From: Puccinellia tenuiflora
Taxonomy: Eukaryota; Streptophyta; Magnoliopsida; Poales; Poaceae
Length of the DNA: 64,000 bases
Direction of reading: 5' to 3'
Assembly (NCBI GenBank): GCA_012064385.1
Contig: QRDG01000609.1
Location: 362,047 to 426,046 of the forward strand
This document shows positions 12,187-23,306 of this stretch, piece by piece. The translations under genes were made by a program, and so were the position numbers. Below the pieces are notes generated by a model that saw only the letters and a list, made by a program, of their open reading frames with translations, did no database searches and had not been told where the DNA came from. Position 1 is the first letter of the stretch. Every line of letters begins with the position of its first letter.

Positions 12187-12763
12187 AAATTATACTGAGC
12201 TTAATCCGTAACCATTTACATGCCCTCACCACCCACACAAGACCAGATAAAGAAATTCTACAAAAACAGGCATAAGGTCACACATAATAAAGTTGCTAAT
12301 AAATATCCCAAACCGACATCGCCCTTGGATCTCTACATTGCTAAAAATTAGTTATTATTGGCAGGTTGCAACAAAATGGGGGCTTTTTACTAGTAATAAT
12401 GAAATACAAAACATAATTGAGCTTACCAGGGCGTACTGCCCATTGACACCGACACTGGTATTGTTCATGATTGCTAAATTATACTGAGCTTAATCCGTAA
12501 CCATTTACATGCCCTCACCACCCACACAAGACCAGATAAAGAAATTCTACAAAAACAAGCATAAGGTCACACATAATAAAGTTGCTAATAAATATCCCAA
12601 ACCGACATCGCCCTTGGATCTCTACATTGCTAAAAATTAGTTATTATTGGCAGGTTGCAACAAAATGGGGGCTTTTTACTAGTAATAATAAAATACAAAA
12701 CATAATTGAGCTTACCAGGGCGTACTGCCCATTGACGCCGACACTGGTATTGTTCATGATTGC
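12187..12763. repeat. 289-bp direct tandem duplication across an exon end and intron
   Basis: Copy 1 is about 12187-12475 and copy 2 is 12476-12763, offset exactly 289 bp and nearly identical (for example GACACC against GACGCC). Reading the minus strand, each copy holds the last ~48 nt of the third B3 exon, its GTAAGC donor, and part of the intron. The second donor, at 12425-12426, is therefore a decoy within the intron. Confidence 0.9.
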
Positions 12764-13287
12764 CACATATAGCGGTGCTTCCAATTGGATGGCTTGCACT
12801 TTATCTTCGACTATGCTCTGTTGCAATGGAGATAGACAGCTATGTTGTGGTAGTATGTAGGGCGGCACAAAAGAACCTGCATGCATGTTGCTTTCGGCTC
12901 GAAGTAGATGAATCGTAAACGTGAACCTTCTCCCACCCTTTGCCGGTACAAAGATGCATATATCTTCCTCCTCCACATGATTGTCACAAACAAAATCAAT
13001 CCACCGCCCCTTAATTTTGTGTATACCTGAATCCTTCCCCTTGTAGAACCTGGGGTGCCATTTCTTGTTCACGCCCGGCCTCTGAAGTGTGACAGAGGCG
13101 CTTTCATGGGGAAAGTGTTTAACTGCGTATTCCTTAGAGATGATCTGATTGCAAATGGGACAGGATGTGGCTATGTGATGCCATTAACAAACAAACAAGA
13201 ACATAAAACTCATCCCAAATATTGTTTCAATAGGCAAGAAAGAAAATTCATTAATTTAAGTGTTATAAGAAAGGGCCATGAGAACAT

Positions 13288-13409
13288 GAAGAACTCAGAA
13301 AATGTACCAGAGAAGGATTGAGAACATTGAAAACATAAATATACCTCTTAATTCTAGAGAGGAATGTGGTGTACTTAAAAAGAACTCAGAAAATGTACCA
13401 GAGAAGGAT
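13288..13409. repeat. Short direct repeat copying an exon end and splice donor
   Basis: The segment beginning AAGAACTCAGAAAATGTACC occurs at 13288-13318 and again at 13379-13409, about 91 bp apart. On the minus strand it covers the end of the split exon (TATCCTTCTCTG) with its GTACAT donor, so the intron contains a second copy of the donor. Confidence 0.75.
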
Positions 13410-13549
13410 ACGGTGGTTCGACACTGGACTTCCTCATGATAGCCACGAATGCAGGAGTTCTTGGTTGAATGTCCCGGAGAAGCATAACTACTTTCTCCTC
13501 TTGTGCTTCAGATAAATAACTCCTAAGCGGCAACACATAATCAGGCTTT

Positions 13550-14822
13550 TTTTTTATTTTTTTAGAAAAGGGATCATCCCGGCCTCTGCATCAAACTGAT
13601 GCATACGGCCATTTATTGCAAAAGGAACCACATAGCCTTACAAGAAAATACATCAATCAACCGGAAGCCACCATCTAGGCTAAATCGCTACACCTACAAG
13701 CTTGATGAAGGGGGTGGACCGATCAGAGCCACCGCTCTGACCTCACTCACCAACGCACATCATCTAAATCCGGTGGCCTCATCAAGCCGCCCAACAGCGT
13801 GCTGGGAGCACCAACCGGTCCAGCCAACACTCAACGCACACCACTGCACACATTGAGAAGTCGCTGCCGCCGTCTTCCACCAACCCACCTTCAGGAAAGA
13901 TCGATGCAGTAGCCTTGTATGACCCGTCGTCGGCGCCGCCACGACGCCAAACAACACCACCTTCCTGCGCACGTCCATCATCACGCTGCCATCACCGAGT
14001 CTCCGCTGCACCATGCCGCCGAGACCCGTCGTTGTCGATGCGGTAGATGAACCGCCGCTCCACCTCTTTCCTCTTCCCTCCGGCACTGCTCCACAAACGA
14101 TGCCCCCAAGAGGGAACACGACACCGAAGCGCCGCCATCGCCCGGTCCGGAAGCCCAGATCTTAGGGTTTCCCCCGAAGCAGCACGAGCAAGTTGACCAT
14201 AGTTGCACGGCGATGCCTTCAACAAGGGAGCGACGTAGACGCCGCCATCGCCCGCCATCCGAAGACGGCTCGGTTTTCACCGGCAACTATGCCAACCCGA
14301 CTCGCAGCCAGGACTAGATTACGGAACGGATCCGCCGATCCAGTCGCAAACCCGGCCGGCCACGTCCGGCGAAGGACAAGACCACCACCACCATGCCCGG
14401 AGCAGCTACTCGAGGCGTCCTCAACGATGCGAAAATGGCCCCGGACAGCCTCCACACCGTCATCGACGTAGCAGTGTAGGTGCGCGAGATCGAGGTCCGA
14501 TCTAGACCCAGCGGGCCGAGATCCATCCCGTCACCCGCTCCGCCCCTGCCTACTAGCGCCGCCGCCGGCCGACACTTGTCCAGATCGCCGCCATCCGCGC
14601 CGCCTTCGCTGGAGAGGGAGGGCAGATCGCCGCCGCCCCGGCCCATCCGGCGATCGAGGAGACCACCGCCGCCGCCGCCGCGCGACACGGGCCTTTGCCC
14701 AGCGATGCCTATGGCGGCGGCGGCAAAGAGGAGGGGCGCGAGGGGAGGCTTGGAGGGCGGCGAGGAGGGGGCACCCCGGGGGCGGCGCGGCGCCGCCGCC
14801 TCGGGGGTGGGAGGGGTGGGAG
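13550..14822 (-). mobile_element. Poly(A)-tailed retroposon (LINE-like remnant) in a B3 exon
   Basis: The insertion is about 1273 bp. The minus strand ends in an A-rich tail (T-rich on plus at 13547-13564), preceded by the CGGCCTCTGCATC and GCATACGGCC motifs common at 3' ends of Triticeae non-LTR elements. A short target duplication GGCTTT lies at 13544-13549 and 14823-14828. The body is GC-rich with GCC/CCG runs and has no reverse transcriptase, so it is internally deleted or non-autonomous. Its open frames are compositional. Confidence 0.65.
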
Positions 14823-16687
14823 GGCTTTGGAGGCGTTCGAACATCATCCGACTCAGAAGAATCACACTCTGAAGCACTATCTTCTCCTAAAAATTCATTG
14901 GTAAAAGAAAAAATAAATAACTTAAAGTTCAATGCAAATGTGCATTTAGCTTAACAACAAAGAAATATAACTTAACACTATAACCTGATTCCTCAGATGA
15001 AGAGGATGTAGCAGCCGTCTTTGTAATACTTCTACTATGACTTGAGTGCCCACTTTGGCATCCATCTGATCTTCCACTTGCTGCAATTCAGTACATTGAA
15101 ATAGATGTTCACATAAATAAGAAAAAATATGAATTGCACCGAAAGTACACTTTGGTAATACTGACATACCGTCAGACTGTTCCTCCTTAACACGCACAAT
15201 TGAGTTCATCTCTGTGCTTGGCAAACCATAATTTGAGCCAAGAACAGGACTTCGATCTGAGGGATGATCAGTACTCGCTTTGCGAAGCACATGGATCATC
15301 ACCGTGAATTTTGTTCCGTCACCATTCGTCATGGGTTGGAAGAGGCATAGATCTCCCTCCATCAAATGATTGTCACGGACAAAGTGACAGCCATACAGAT
15401 TGCACCGGCCTCCATCTGGTCTAAGAAACAATTCGCAGTGCCACGTCTTGCTCTGCCTGGCCAGCTGGAGTGTGATAGTTTGACTTTTGTGTGGAAAGTA
15501 AGCGGCTGTGTAATCCTTAGGAATTACCTAATTACAAAACGTACAGCATGTGGCACTGTTGTAAGTTTAATCAAACAAGATTGCATCCTTTGAAGCTTTA
15601 TTAGAAACAGAACAAATAATGACTTTCCTAAACAGTATTCAAATGATAAATATATAGGAAGGGGAGCAATAAGCAGTTCCGATAGATTTCAAATGATTGA
15701 AATAACATACCAGGTCAGGATATGGTTTGACATTGGTCTTCTTCATCATAGCCACAAGCAAAGGCATTTCTGGTTGAATTTTCTGGACAAGTGCAACTAT
15801 TTTTGCCTCCTGCTCATCGGTAACATAGCATTGCGCTGATAAGATGTAAAGAGGCATTGAGAGTGAGCGATCATCCGACTCAGAAGACTCATGCTCAGAA
15901 GGACTGTCTTCTCCTGTATACAAGAGTTTTCAAGAGTAAGTGCAACTGCAAATAAAACATCACCGTAGAACATGATGCAAAGTACAAGTCAGTCGGAAAA
16001 GCTAACCTGAAAAATCCTCAGATGGAGAGGATGCTGCATCTGTCCTTGCCCGTTTTCTACAATGGTCTGAGCTTTCTGATCGCCGACCCAGTGACGAATC
16101 AGTATCACGGTCGCTGGAACTGCTTGACATTTCTGTAGAATTTGTGCCCGGTTCTTGATCACTAACTGTGCTGTTTATGCCAGCACAGGGCACCCTTTTC
16201 TCACAACCACCAGAATCAAAGACCGCAACCTTGAAGCGAGAACTTCCACGGTACTGGAACATCAACGAGTCTTTTTCCACTATGTTATTGGCATCAACAA
16301 ACACCTCCCATCCAGATTGGAGGATTCTTCTATTCCTGTGCTCGGTAACTTCAACAGCATAGACGTTACCATTTGGGCCTTCTAGTTTGAAGGTTCTTGG
16401 CATCTTCCCGACGAAATGGTTCACAAATTTCTCTGGTATGACCTGCGGCAACAGACAAAAATTTAAATGAGTATTAGTTCCAAAAAGTACATTCCCCTAA
16501 AATTGGTAGGAATGAAATAAGGTATGGTGACACATGAAAAGGGCCGTATTTTTACCATTGCCACATTAGTTTCAAAGGAGCTTACCATGCTTTGTCTAGA
16601 ATTTTTGTCCATCCGCCTGACGAAACGCGTGACCTTCCCATGTAAATGGTTCCAGTATCTCTTGCAACCCTCGCAAGAATTCCTCAT

Positions 16688-17160
16688 ATCGCAGCTTCTT
16701 TGTCCTCTACACCGATTTAACAAAAAGGAAACTGAAATTAGTTTATCTGAGACTGCTTGAGCTAAAGAACTGCAGCAAAAGAAGCGCGCCTGACGGAAAG
16801 AGACATGGATGGATTAATGGCTATGCAGCCGATGAAAAGAAGGTCTTACCAGTCCAGGCTTGACAAGTAGAGCAGATCAGCTAGATCCTGCAATCACCGT
16901 GCCCTGGAGCTGGAAGGAAGAAGCAAACATTGAGAAGGCGTAGAGAGATGAAGAAGGCGGGAGGAGAATAGGAGAGGGGAACCACCTGGAGTGCCCTCCG
17001 GTGCTAGCCGTTTGGCATTCCCGTATAACCCAGGACAGAGGAAGATGCGCAGGCTATGATGCCCCCGACTTGTCATCTCCTCCTCTGCTTCTCGGATGAG
17101 ACACTCTGTCATACTTTAGCTGTTTTTTAAGTAGCGTAATTGCACAACCACTACACAGTA
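16688..17160 (-). promoter_or_regulatory. 5' UTR and promoter region of the four-B3 gene
   Basis: Upstream of the ATG at 16687. The segment near 16888-16920 matches 1029-1060 upstream of the left B3 gene, suggesting a conserved leader exon. No clear TATA box was identified. Confidence 0.3.
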
Positions 17161-17398
17161 CTCCCTCAGTTTGTCCGTTTGCGTTTGTAAGAAAGACCCC
17201 TACGAATATTGAACCAAAATAAACCATGATTTTAACTAACTAAATATAAGTTATATGGCATCAACGTTATATTACTGAAAAATTCTTTCAAATACGAATT
17301 TAGCAGCATGTTTTGTTTCATATAACTTTTAACTAATTAAATATGCTCAAATTTTGGCTTGAAATTAAAGAGGGCCTTAAAAATCCAAACGAAGGGAA
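17161..17398. mobile_element. Diverged Stowaway-like MITE
   Basis: It begins CTCCCTCAGTTTGTCC and ends (reverse strand) TTCCCTTCGTTTGGAT, with TA on both sides (17159-17160 and 17399-17400). The interior is AT-rich, with inverted pieces such as AACTAACTAAATATAAGTTA and a diverged partner. Size and TA target fit a Tc1/Mariner-derived Stowaway element. Confidence 0.6.
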
Positions 17399-17400
17399 TA

Positions 17401-17653
17401 AGCATCTCCACCAGTGTTTCCAATAGCATTCTCACTTCCCCACAGGTTTTGAGGCCGCCGGCATAAAAAAAAGCTCACTCGTGACCCTAATGTCGGCAGT
17501 TTCGGCGGACAAGTCCAATAACGCATCCGCCACGACCCGGTCCACAGGGATCGATGTGGGACTGCCTGACAGGCGCGACAACCCTCGCCACGAAGGATTT
17601 TTAGGTGGGCCCTCTGTGTCAGGGACACGGATAAACACTACATTACTTTCCCC
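17401..17653 (+). mobile_element. Possible left end of an old PIF/Harbinger element
   Basis: Right after a TAA at 17399-17401, the sequence GCATCTCCACCAG resembles a Harbinger terminal repeat. Together with the ORF1-like coding piece at 32498-32930 it may be the left end of an element later broken up by the copia and Cassandra insertions. No matching right end was found. Confidence 0.35.
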
Positions 17654-17782
17654 TGTTAGAATAGATAATGTATTCGTATTGGACTTGTATTTGTACAAAC
17701 TTATTTACCTATATAATGAGAAAATCCCTACCCGACGAGGCACGTCGGGTCAGCAATCTATTCTACGTCACTTACGTTTTCA
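17654..17782 (+). repeat. 5' LTR of the copia element
   Basis: A 129-bp terminal repeat beginning TGTTAGAATA and ending GTTTTCA. It holds a perfect 8-bp stem, ACCCGACG and CGTCGGGT, which could form a small hairpin in the R region. Confidence 0.93.
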
Positions 17783-17872
17783 TGGTATCAGAGCACACGG
17801 TCCTGACCTAGATCGATCTAGGGTTCCGCCGCCTCTTCTTCCGCTAGATCCTCTGCGCCGCCGCCGTTCGTG

Positions 17873-19240
17873 ATGGCTTCCAGTTCGTCCTCGTCGACGA
17901 GCACGGTTCCTGCAACCTCCCCGACAACCGCCGCGACAACCACCGCGACAATCTCCACCACCACCTCGGCGACCTTCACCACGCCGGCTCCCATCCTGCC
18001 GGGCTTCACCACGCCGCTTCCGCCCGCGACCATCTACACCGACGCTCTGGTCGCGGTGTCGACGGAATCGGCAGCTGGGCAATTGACGACGCTCGGGTAC
18101 TCACCCGCGCTCGGCTTCTCGTCCATGGCCGGCTACTCCACGACGGCAGGCTACCCTACAACGCCTATGCTAGGGTATGCTCCCCAGATGCAAGGGTTCT
18201 CCGCCCCGTCGTCGCGTCCTACGTTCAGCCCAAGCTTCTTCCCAAGTCAGCCGGGACAGTTCTTCGCCAACCAAGCAACGTCAAGCATCATCAACATCAC
18301 GTCAGCCATTACCATAAGGCTGACAAGTGAGAATTACATGTTCTGGAGAGCTCAAGTTGGTCCACTTCTTCGCAGTCATCTGCTTATGGGCTACGTTGAC
18401 GGCTCCTTCGCTTGTCCTGCACCCCACATCGTCGTTAGCCATGGTGGCGGTGTGCATCAAAAGCCTAACCCTACATACTAGCACTGGGTTCAGCAAGATC
18501 AGGCCATCCTGTCGGCCTTTGTCTCCTCGATGACTGAAAGCGTTGTTGGCATGGTCATGTTTGCTAGCACTGCACAGGAGGCTTGGGAGACGCTAAGTGG
18601 AGCTTTTGCATCCACATCCATCGTGTGTTCCTCAGGGATCCGACAACAGATGGCCGAGCTCAAGAAGGACAACAAGACGATCACCGTCTACTTCTGTCAT
18701 ATGAAGGCACTCTCAGACTCGCTAACAAGTATCGGGATGCCTTTCCATGATGAGGAATTTATCTCATACATCCTCGCTGGACTTGGTGATGAATATGATG
18801 CTCTCTATGAGGTGGTGACTGCCCGCAACACTCCCATGCCGATCCGTGACTTGTTCGCACAGCTTCAGTCTACGGAGCAACGCTTGGCTTCTCGTCGTGC
18901 TACTCACAGCGCCCACCACTACCCAGCAGCCCACGTTGCTGCCTCCGCTGGTCGCTCTGCCATGTGGGCGCCATGCGGCAGCCCTCGCCCGCCGCAGCCC
19001 AAACCTGCTCCTCAGCCTGGAAACAAGCCCAACAATGGGCGCGGCAGTGTTGTGTGCCAGATGTGCGGGATCCCGCATCACACTGCGGCTAAGTGCTACA
19101 AGCGGTTTAACCGCGAATTTCTGGGCATCGGCAATGACGGGAGCAACAGTGAGCACCAAATTGCCATGGCAATGACGGCCGCTCAAGGAGGTCATGGTGT
19201 TCCACAGCAGTCCGTAGACCCGGCATGGTATGCAGACTTG
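17873..19240 (+). pseudogene. copia gag region (broken)
   Basis: The ATG at 17873 opens a Ser/Thr/Ala/Pro-rich N-terminus, followed by the gag polyprotein segment with SENYMFWRAQVGPLL. An in-frame TAG at 18479-18481 stops it. The same frame continues with HWVQQDQ and typical copia gag sequence (YDALYEVVTAR) to a CCHC zinc knuckle, C-QM-C-GIPH-H-TAAK-C, at about 19056-19100. A frame change near 19240 separates it from the pol part. The product would be the nucleocapsid precursor packaging element RNA in cytoplasmic particles. Confidence 0.85.
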
Positions 19241-22200
19241 GGGCAACACATTATATTACTCATGACCTTGAGAAGCTCACTGCATGCGAGCCCTACCACG
19301 GCACCGAGCAGGTTCACATGGCAAACGGAGCAGGTATGCATATTCATAATGTTGGTCATGCTATTCTTCCTACCCCGTCGTCTAGATCGTTAGCTCTAAA
19401 GCATGTACTTTATGTTCCCGATGCCACTCGTAATCTTCTATCTATGAGTAAACTTTCTCGTGATAATAACGTTTTCATTGATCTTCATCCTCATGATCTT
19501 CTTGTAAAGGATCGGGACACGATAGCACCCATACTTAGAGGTCGTTGCCGCGGCGGTCTCTACGAGATTAAAGCACCTGTCATTAAGCAAGCACTCAGCA
19601 GTTTCAAGGTGTCACGAGATATGTGGCACAGTCGTCTAGGCCATCTAGCTTTGCAAGTCATTCAACATGTTCTTCGTAGTCATGAGTTACCATCTATCAT
19701 AGAGTCCAATAAAATTAAAGCAGTCTGTGATGCTTGTCAACAAGGGAAAAGTCATCAGTTGCCTTTCTCCTTGTCCACTCGTGTAATAAAATATCCCCTA
19801 GAGATCATTTATTCTGATGTGTGGGGTCCTGCCCAAACATCTGTCAGTGGAAATCGTTTTTATGTGAGTTTTGTTGATGGCTATAGTTGTTTCACTTGGC
19901 TCTATTTACTCAACCACAAATCTGCTGTCTATGATGTGTTTCTTCAATTTCAAAAGCATGTTGAACGCCTCCTAAATAAAAATATTATTCATGTTCAAAC
20001 AGATTGGGGTGGAGAGTATGAGAAACTTCATCCCTTCTTTCACAACCTAGGCATCTCACATCATGTGTCTTGTCCTCACACTCACCAACAAAATGGCACT
20101 GTTGAATGAAAACACCGTCACATTGTTGAGACTGGTTTGACATTGCTTGCTCATGCTTTTGTACCCCTACATTATTGAAACGATGCTTTCTCCACAGCTT
20201 GTTTCCTTATAAACAGGCTTCCTAGTCGTACTATTAACATGAAAACTCCACTTGAGAAGTTACTTAATGAAACTCCGGACTATACCTTCTTTAAGGTTTT
20301 TGGTTGTGCTTGTTGGCCCCATCTTCGATCCTATAATAATCATAAACTTGATTTTCGCTCCAAGAAGTTTGTCTTTCTGGGTTATAGTGCTTTACACAAA
20401 GGATATAAATGTCTCCATGTTCCTTCCAATAGAGTCTACATCTCTAGGGACGTTGTCTTTGATGAAAATGTTTTTCTCTTTGCCAATATGCCCAACTCTC
20501 ACACTTTACCACCACCTACGGAGTCATCTTTACTTTCAGCTGACCACTTTATGGATACTGCATATGCACCGTCTTTGCGCGCTAACCATGGTGCAGGTAC
20601 AGGACATGGAGCTCGTCTAGAAATTCTTCCAGAATCTGATTCAGGGGATCACGTCGATCATACGCATGGTGTGCATGGCTCCCAGCATGGCTCCTCGGGC
20701 TTTGTGCCCATGCATGGCTACACCTCGGGCTCCCTGTCGGCTGGCTTGCTCCCAGCTACCTTCTCGCCCGCCCCGCCAGTCCCACCAGCTGGGATGTCCA
20801 GCGCCCCGTCTGTCTCACCAGCCGAGCTGTCCAGCGAGCTGGTGGCTTGCTCGGCTCCCGAGCTGCGCTCGCGCACGAACGCACCAACGTCGCCTGGTGC
20901 TCACGAGCGTTGACAACTGCGGACCACAGCTTCCACGGACTCCGCCACGCCACCTGCGTCACCGTCAGCTGCTACTTCACCAGCGGCATTGTCGCCTACC
21001 GCTCCCTCGCCAGCGACACAGTCACCTGTCTCAGTCGATCCGACGTCATCTTCTGCTCCGTTGCCCGAATTGGCACCACCAGCTCCTAGTGGACCAGTCA
21101 TGCGTTGGCAGCGTGGCATACATTAGCATAAGGTGCGTACTAATGGCACTGTTGCATGGAGTAGTATTTTGGCATCTTATACAGCGTCCAAGCGCACAGC
21201 TGAACCACGTGATTATCATGAGGCACTACGTGTTCCCCACTGGCGTGCTGCTATGGAGGCCAAGTTTTCTGCACTTTAGACCAACGACACTTGGAAACTG
21301 GTACCTCCTGTTGCTGGTGTTAATTTGATTGAATCGCGCTGGATTTTTAAAGTGAAACTTCATGCTGATGGCTCTATTGAGCGATACAAGGCTCGGCTAG
21401 TTGCTAAAGGATTTAAGCAGCGATATGGCCTCGATTATGATGAGACGTTCAGTCCTGTGGTTAAGCCAGCAATTGTTCGTTTATTGCTCTCTATGGCTCT
21501 CTCCAACAACTGGCATCTTCGACAGCTTGATATCCAAAATGCATTTCTGAACGGTTTCCTTGATGAGCTGGTATACATGAAACAACCTCCTGGTTTTGTT
21601 GGTCCTGATAAACCTGGTCACTATTGTCAGCTTGTTAAGTCTCTTTATGGTCTGAAGTAGGCTCCACGTGCATGGCATGCTCGCCTCAGTTCTATTCTTG
21701 GTTCCTTGGGGTTCTCTCCATCAGTTGCTGATACATCCCTGTTTATACTTCAGCATTCTGATGTGACGATGTACCTGCTGGTCTATGTTGACGATATCAT
21801 TGTCATTAGCTCGACTGCGTCTGCCATTCCCAGGTTAATTGTTGAGCTCCAGGCTGAATTCTCTGTTAAGGATCTTGGTATTCTTCACTATTTTTTGGGA
21901 ATTGAGGTACATTCACCCTCGTCAGGCAGTCTTGTTCTTCGACAGCGTAAGTATGCCCTTGACCTCCTTGCGCGTGCTGGTATGTTGAAGTGCAGTCCTA
22001 CTACTACTCCCATGGCCTCCTCTGAGTGACTATGCAGTACTGATGGTGATGTTCTCTCATCTGAGGAGGCGACTCAGTATCGCAGCATTGTTGGTGGTCT
22101 CCAATATCTCACAGTGACACAACTTGTCTTTTGTTGTTAATAAGGTTTTCCAATACCTCCATGAACCTCGTTCTCCTCATTAGTCTGTAGTTAAGCGCAT

Positions 22201-22750
22201 TCTACGGTACGTACGGTTCACTATTGATTGTGGTCTGCATTTTCGGTCTTCCTCTTCGACGTTGCTTTCCGCATTCTCTGATGCTGACTGGGCTGGCAAC
22301 ATGGATGATCGGTGATCCACGGGGGGATATGCTATATTTTATGGAGGTACTCTGATCGCCTGGAGTGCTCGCAAACAGTCTACAGTATCCAGGTCCAGTA
22401 CCGAGTCCGAATATAAGGCTCTTGCTAATGCTACAAGAGAGCTTGTTTGGGTACAGTCTTTGTTGCAAGAACTTGGAGTTGTTCAAACCCAACCTTCAGT
22501 GTTATGGTGTGACAACATTGGTGCAACGTATCTGTCATCCAATCCAGTTTTTCACGCAAGGACAAAGCATATTGAAGTGGATTTTCACTTTTTTCATGAA
22601 CGTGTTACTCAGAAGCAACTGAAAATCCGTTTCATCTCTTCAAAGGATCAAGTTGCTGATATCTTCACTAAGCCACTCCCCTTACCATTGTATGAGCATT
22701 GTAACCGCAATCTCAATCTTCTACCAGTTGAGATTGAGGGAGGGTGTTAG
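19225..22750 (+). pseudogene. copia pol region: protease, integrase, RT and RNase H (broken)
   Basis: After the frame change the text runs through a protease-like region and the GAG-pre-integrase zinc segment (WHSRLGH ... CDACQQGKSH). Integrase follows with YSDVWGP, TDWGGEY and QQNGTVE, giving D, D and E. A TGA at 20107 and another near 20176 interrupt it. Reverse transcriptase starts near 21325 (RWIFKVKLHADGSIERYKAR), with FLNG and the YVDD active site at about 21784-21795. It is stopped by TAG at 21658 (YGLK*APRAW) and TGA at 22027. RNase H spans about 22370-22700, including STESEYKAL, LWCDNIGA and ARTKHIEVD. Several stops look like CAG to TAG or TGG to TGA, as expected from decay of methylated cytosines. 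Confidence 0.88.
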
Positions 22751-22873
22751 AATAAATAACATGTTCGTATTGGACTTGTATTTGTACAAACTTATTTACC
22801 TATATAATGAGAAGATCCCTACCCGACGAGGCACGTCGGATCAGCAATCTATTCTACGTCACTTATGTTTTCA
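22745..22873 (+). repeat. 3' LTR of the copia element
   Basis: A 129-bp repeat matching the 5' LTR except for seven transitions, four of them clustered in the first 25 bp. One change (CGTCGGGT to CGTCGGAT) weakens the hairpin stem. Confidence 0.93.
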
Positions 22874-23050
22874 TCCCCTTCTCCCATCTCTATCCATTCT
22901 CATTTGAGTCTTTCGCCTTTCACTCTCCCGCCGCCCCGTTCTCTCCCATTCCCCGTTCGTCGCCGCCGCAGCCAATAATGTCCCCGCGCCGCGCACAATC
23001 AAGTCTCGTATTTGTCCGGTTGGCATGACTGACGAGGGCTGGAAGAAGAA
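22874..23050 (+). other. Fragment between copia and Cassandra, possible Harbinger ORF1 5' end
   Basis: It starts with a pyrimidine-rich leader. An ATG at 22978 opens a short frame closed at about 23028. In another frame ATGACTGACGAGGGCTGG leads to the Cassandra junction and continues open beyond it at 32059 (KDLERQVTVTLIG). This suggests the piece and 32059 onward were once contiguous coding DNA. Confidence 0.35.
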
Positions 23051-23179
23051 TGTAACACCCCGACCCACCCCCGGGCCGGGCTTGTCACCCCTAACAGCTC
23101 TCTAGGATCTCTAGATTGACCCCACAGACCAACACCAGTATTTTCTGCGCACTTTGTCCTCACTAGTGCGCAACCGGGA

Positions 23180-23262
23180 AGTCCTTCCTCAAACTTCTCG
23201 GTCGGTCACCCATCCTCAAATTTCTCTGGGCCAAGCACGCTTAACCTTGGAATACTTTTCAG
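23180..23262 (-). ncRNA. 5S rRNA-like segment in the left Cassandra LTR
   Basis: On the minus strand, GGTTAAGCGTGCTTGG matches the A-box region of plant 5S rRNA, and GAGGATGGGTGACCGA matches the intermediate element and C-box. It lies wholly on one side of the nested insertion, so the internal pol III promoter boxes remain intact. It is a 5S-derived element sequence, not a ribosomal 5S gene. Confidence 0.75.
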
Positions 23263-23306
23263 ATGAGCTTCCGGAAAAGAAGTTGCAACTTGTTGATATG
23301 AGTATC

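Larger units (their letters stand above)
11653..16687 (-). pseudogene. B3-domain gene with four B3 domains, disrupted by a retroposon
   Basis: Exons: 16586-16687, 16007-16442, 15711-15913, 15170-15527, 14985-15080, 14829-14886 plus 13399-13549 (split by the retroposon), 12716-13144, and 11653-11904. Without the insertion and one target duplication the chain is 2085 nt, 695 codons ending in TAG, with no other stop. Exon 1 encodes the Cys-rich leader MRNSCEGCKRYW. The B3 domains begin at VIPEKFVNHFVGKMPRTF (exon 2), VIPKDYTAAYFPHKSQTI (exon 4), IISKEYAVKHFPHESAS (exon 7) and YADVYLPEGEQTILL (exon 8). Acidic Ser-rich linkers separate them, followed by segments like VQKIQPEMPLLVAMMKK. The split exon would be 209 nt, exactly the length of its counterpart at 7883-8091 in the neighbouring gene. 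With the 1.27-kb insertion the full protein cannot be made unless the insertion is spliced out. Recent disruption is likely, because the remaining exons are clean. Confidence 0.78.
17654..22873 (+). mobile_element. Ty1-copia LTR retrotransposon with 129-bp LTRs
   Basis: A structurally complete element of 5220 bp. The LTRs are 17654-17782 and 22745-22873, both 129 bp and TG...CA. The target duplication is TCCCC (17649-17653 and 22874-22878). A primer-binding site TGGTATCAGAGC (initiator tRNA-Met type) follows the 5' LTR directly at 17783, and a purine tract GAGATTGAGGGAGGG precedes the 3' LTR. The LTRs differ at 7 of 129 sites, all transitions. The coding region has the copia order gag, protease region, integrase, reverse transcriptase, RNase H, and is broken by several stops and a frameshift, so it is not autonomous. 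Confidence 0.95.

Noticed and set aside
12293..12860. Two near-identical plus-strand frames as a duplicated small gene
   Set aside because: They are the intron and exon end of the B3 gene read backwards, copied by the 289-bp tandem duplication.
14314..14877. GC-rich frame in the retroposon within the B3 exon as a real protein
   Set aside because: Low-complexity Pro/Arg/Ala/Gly text is open on several frames; there is no conserved domain.
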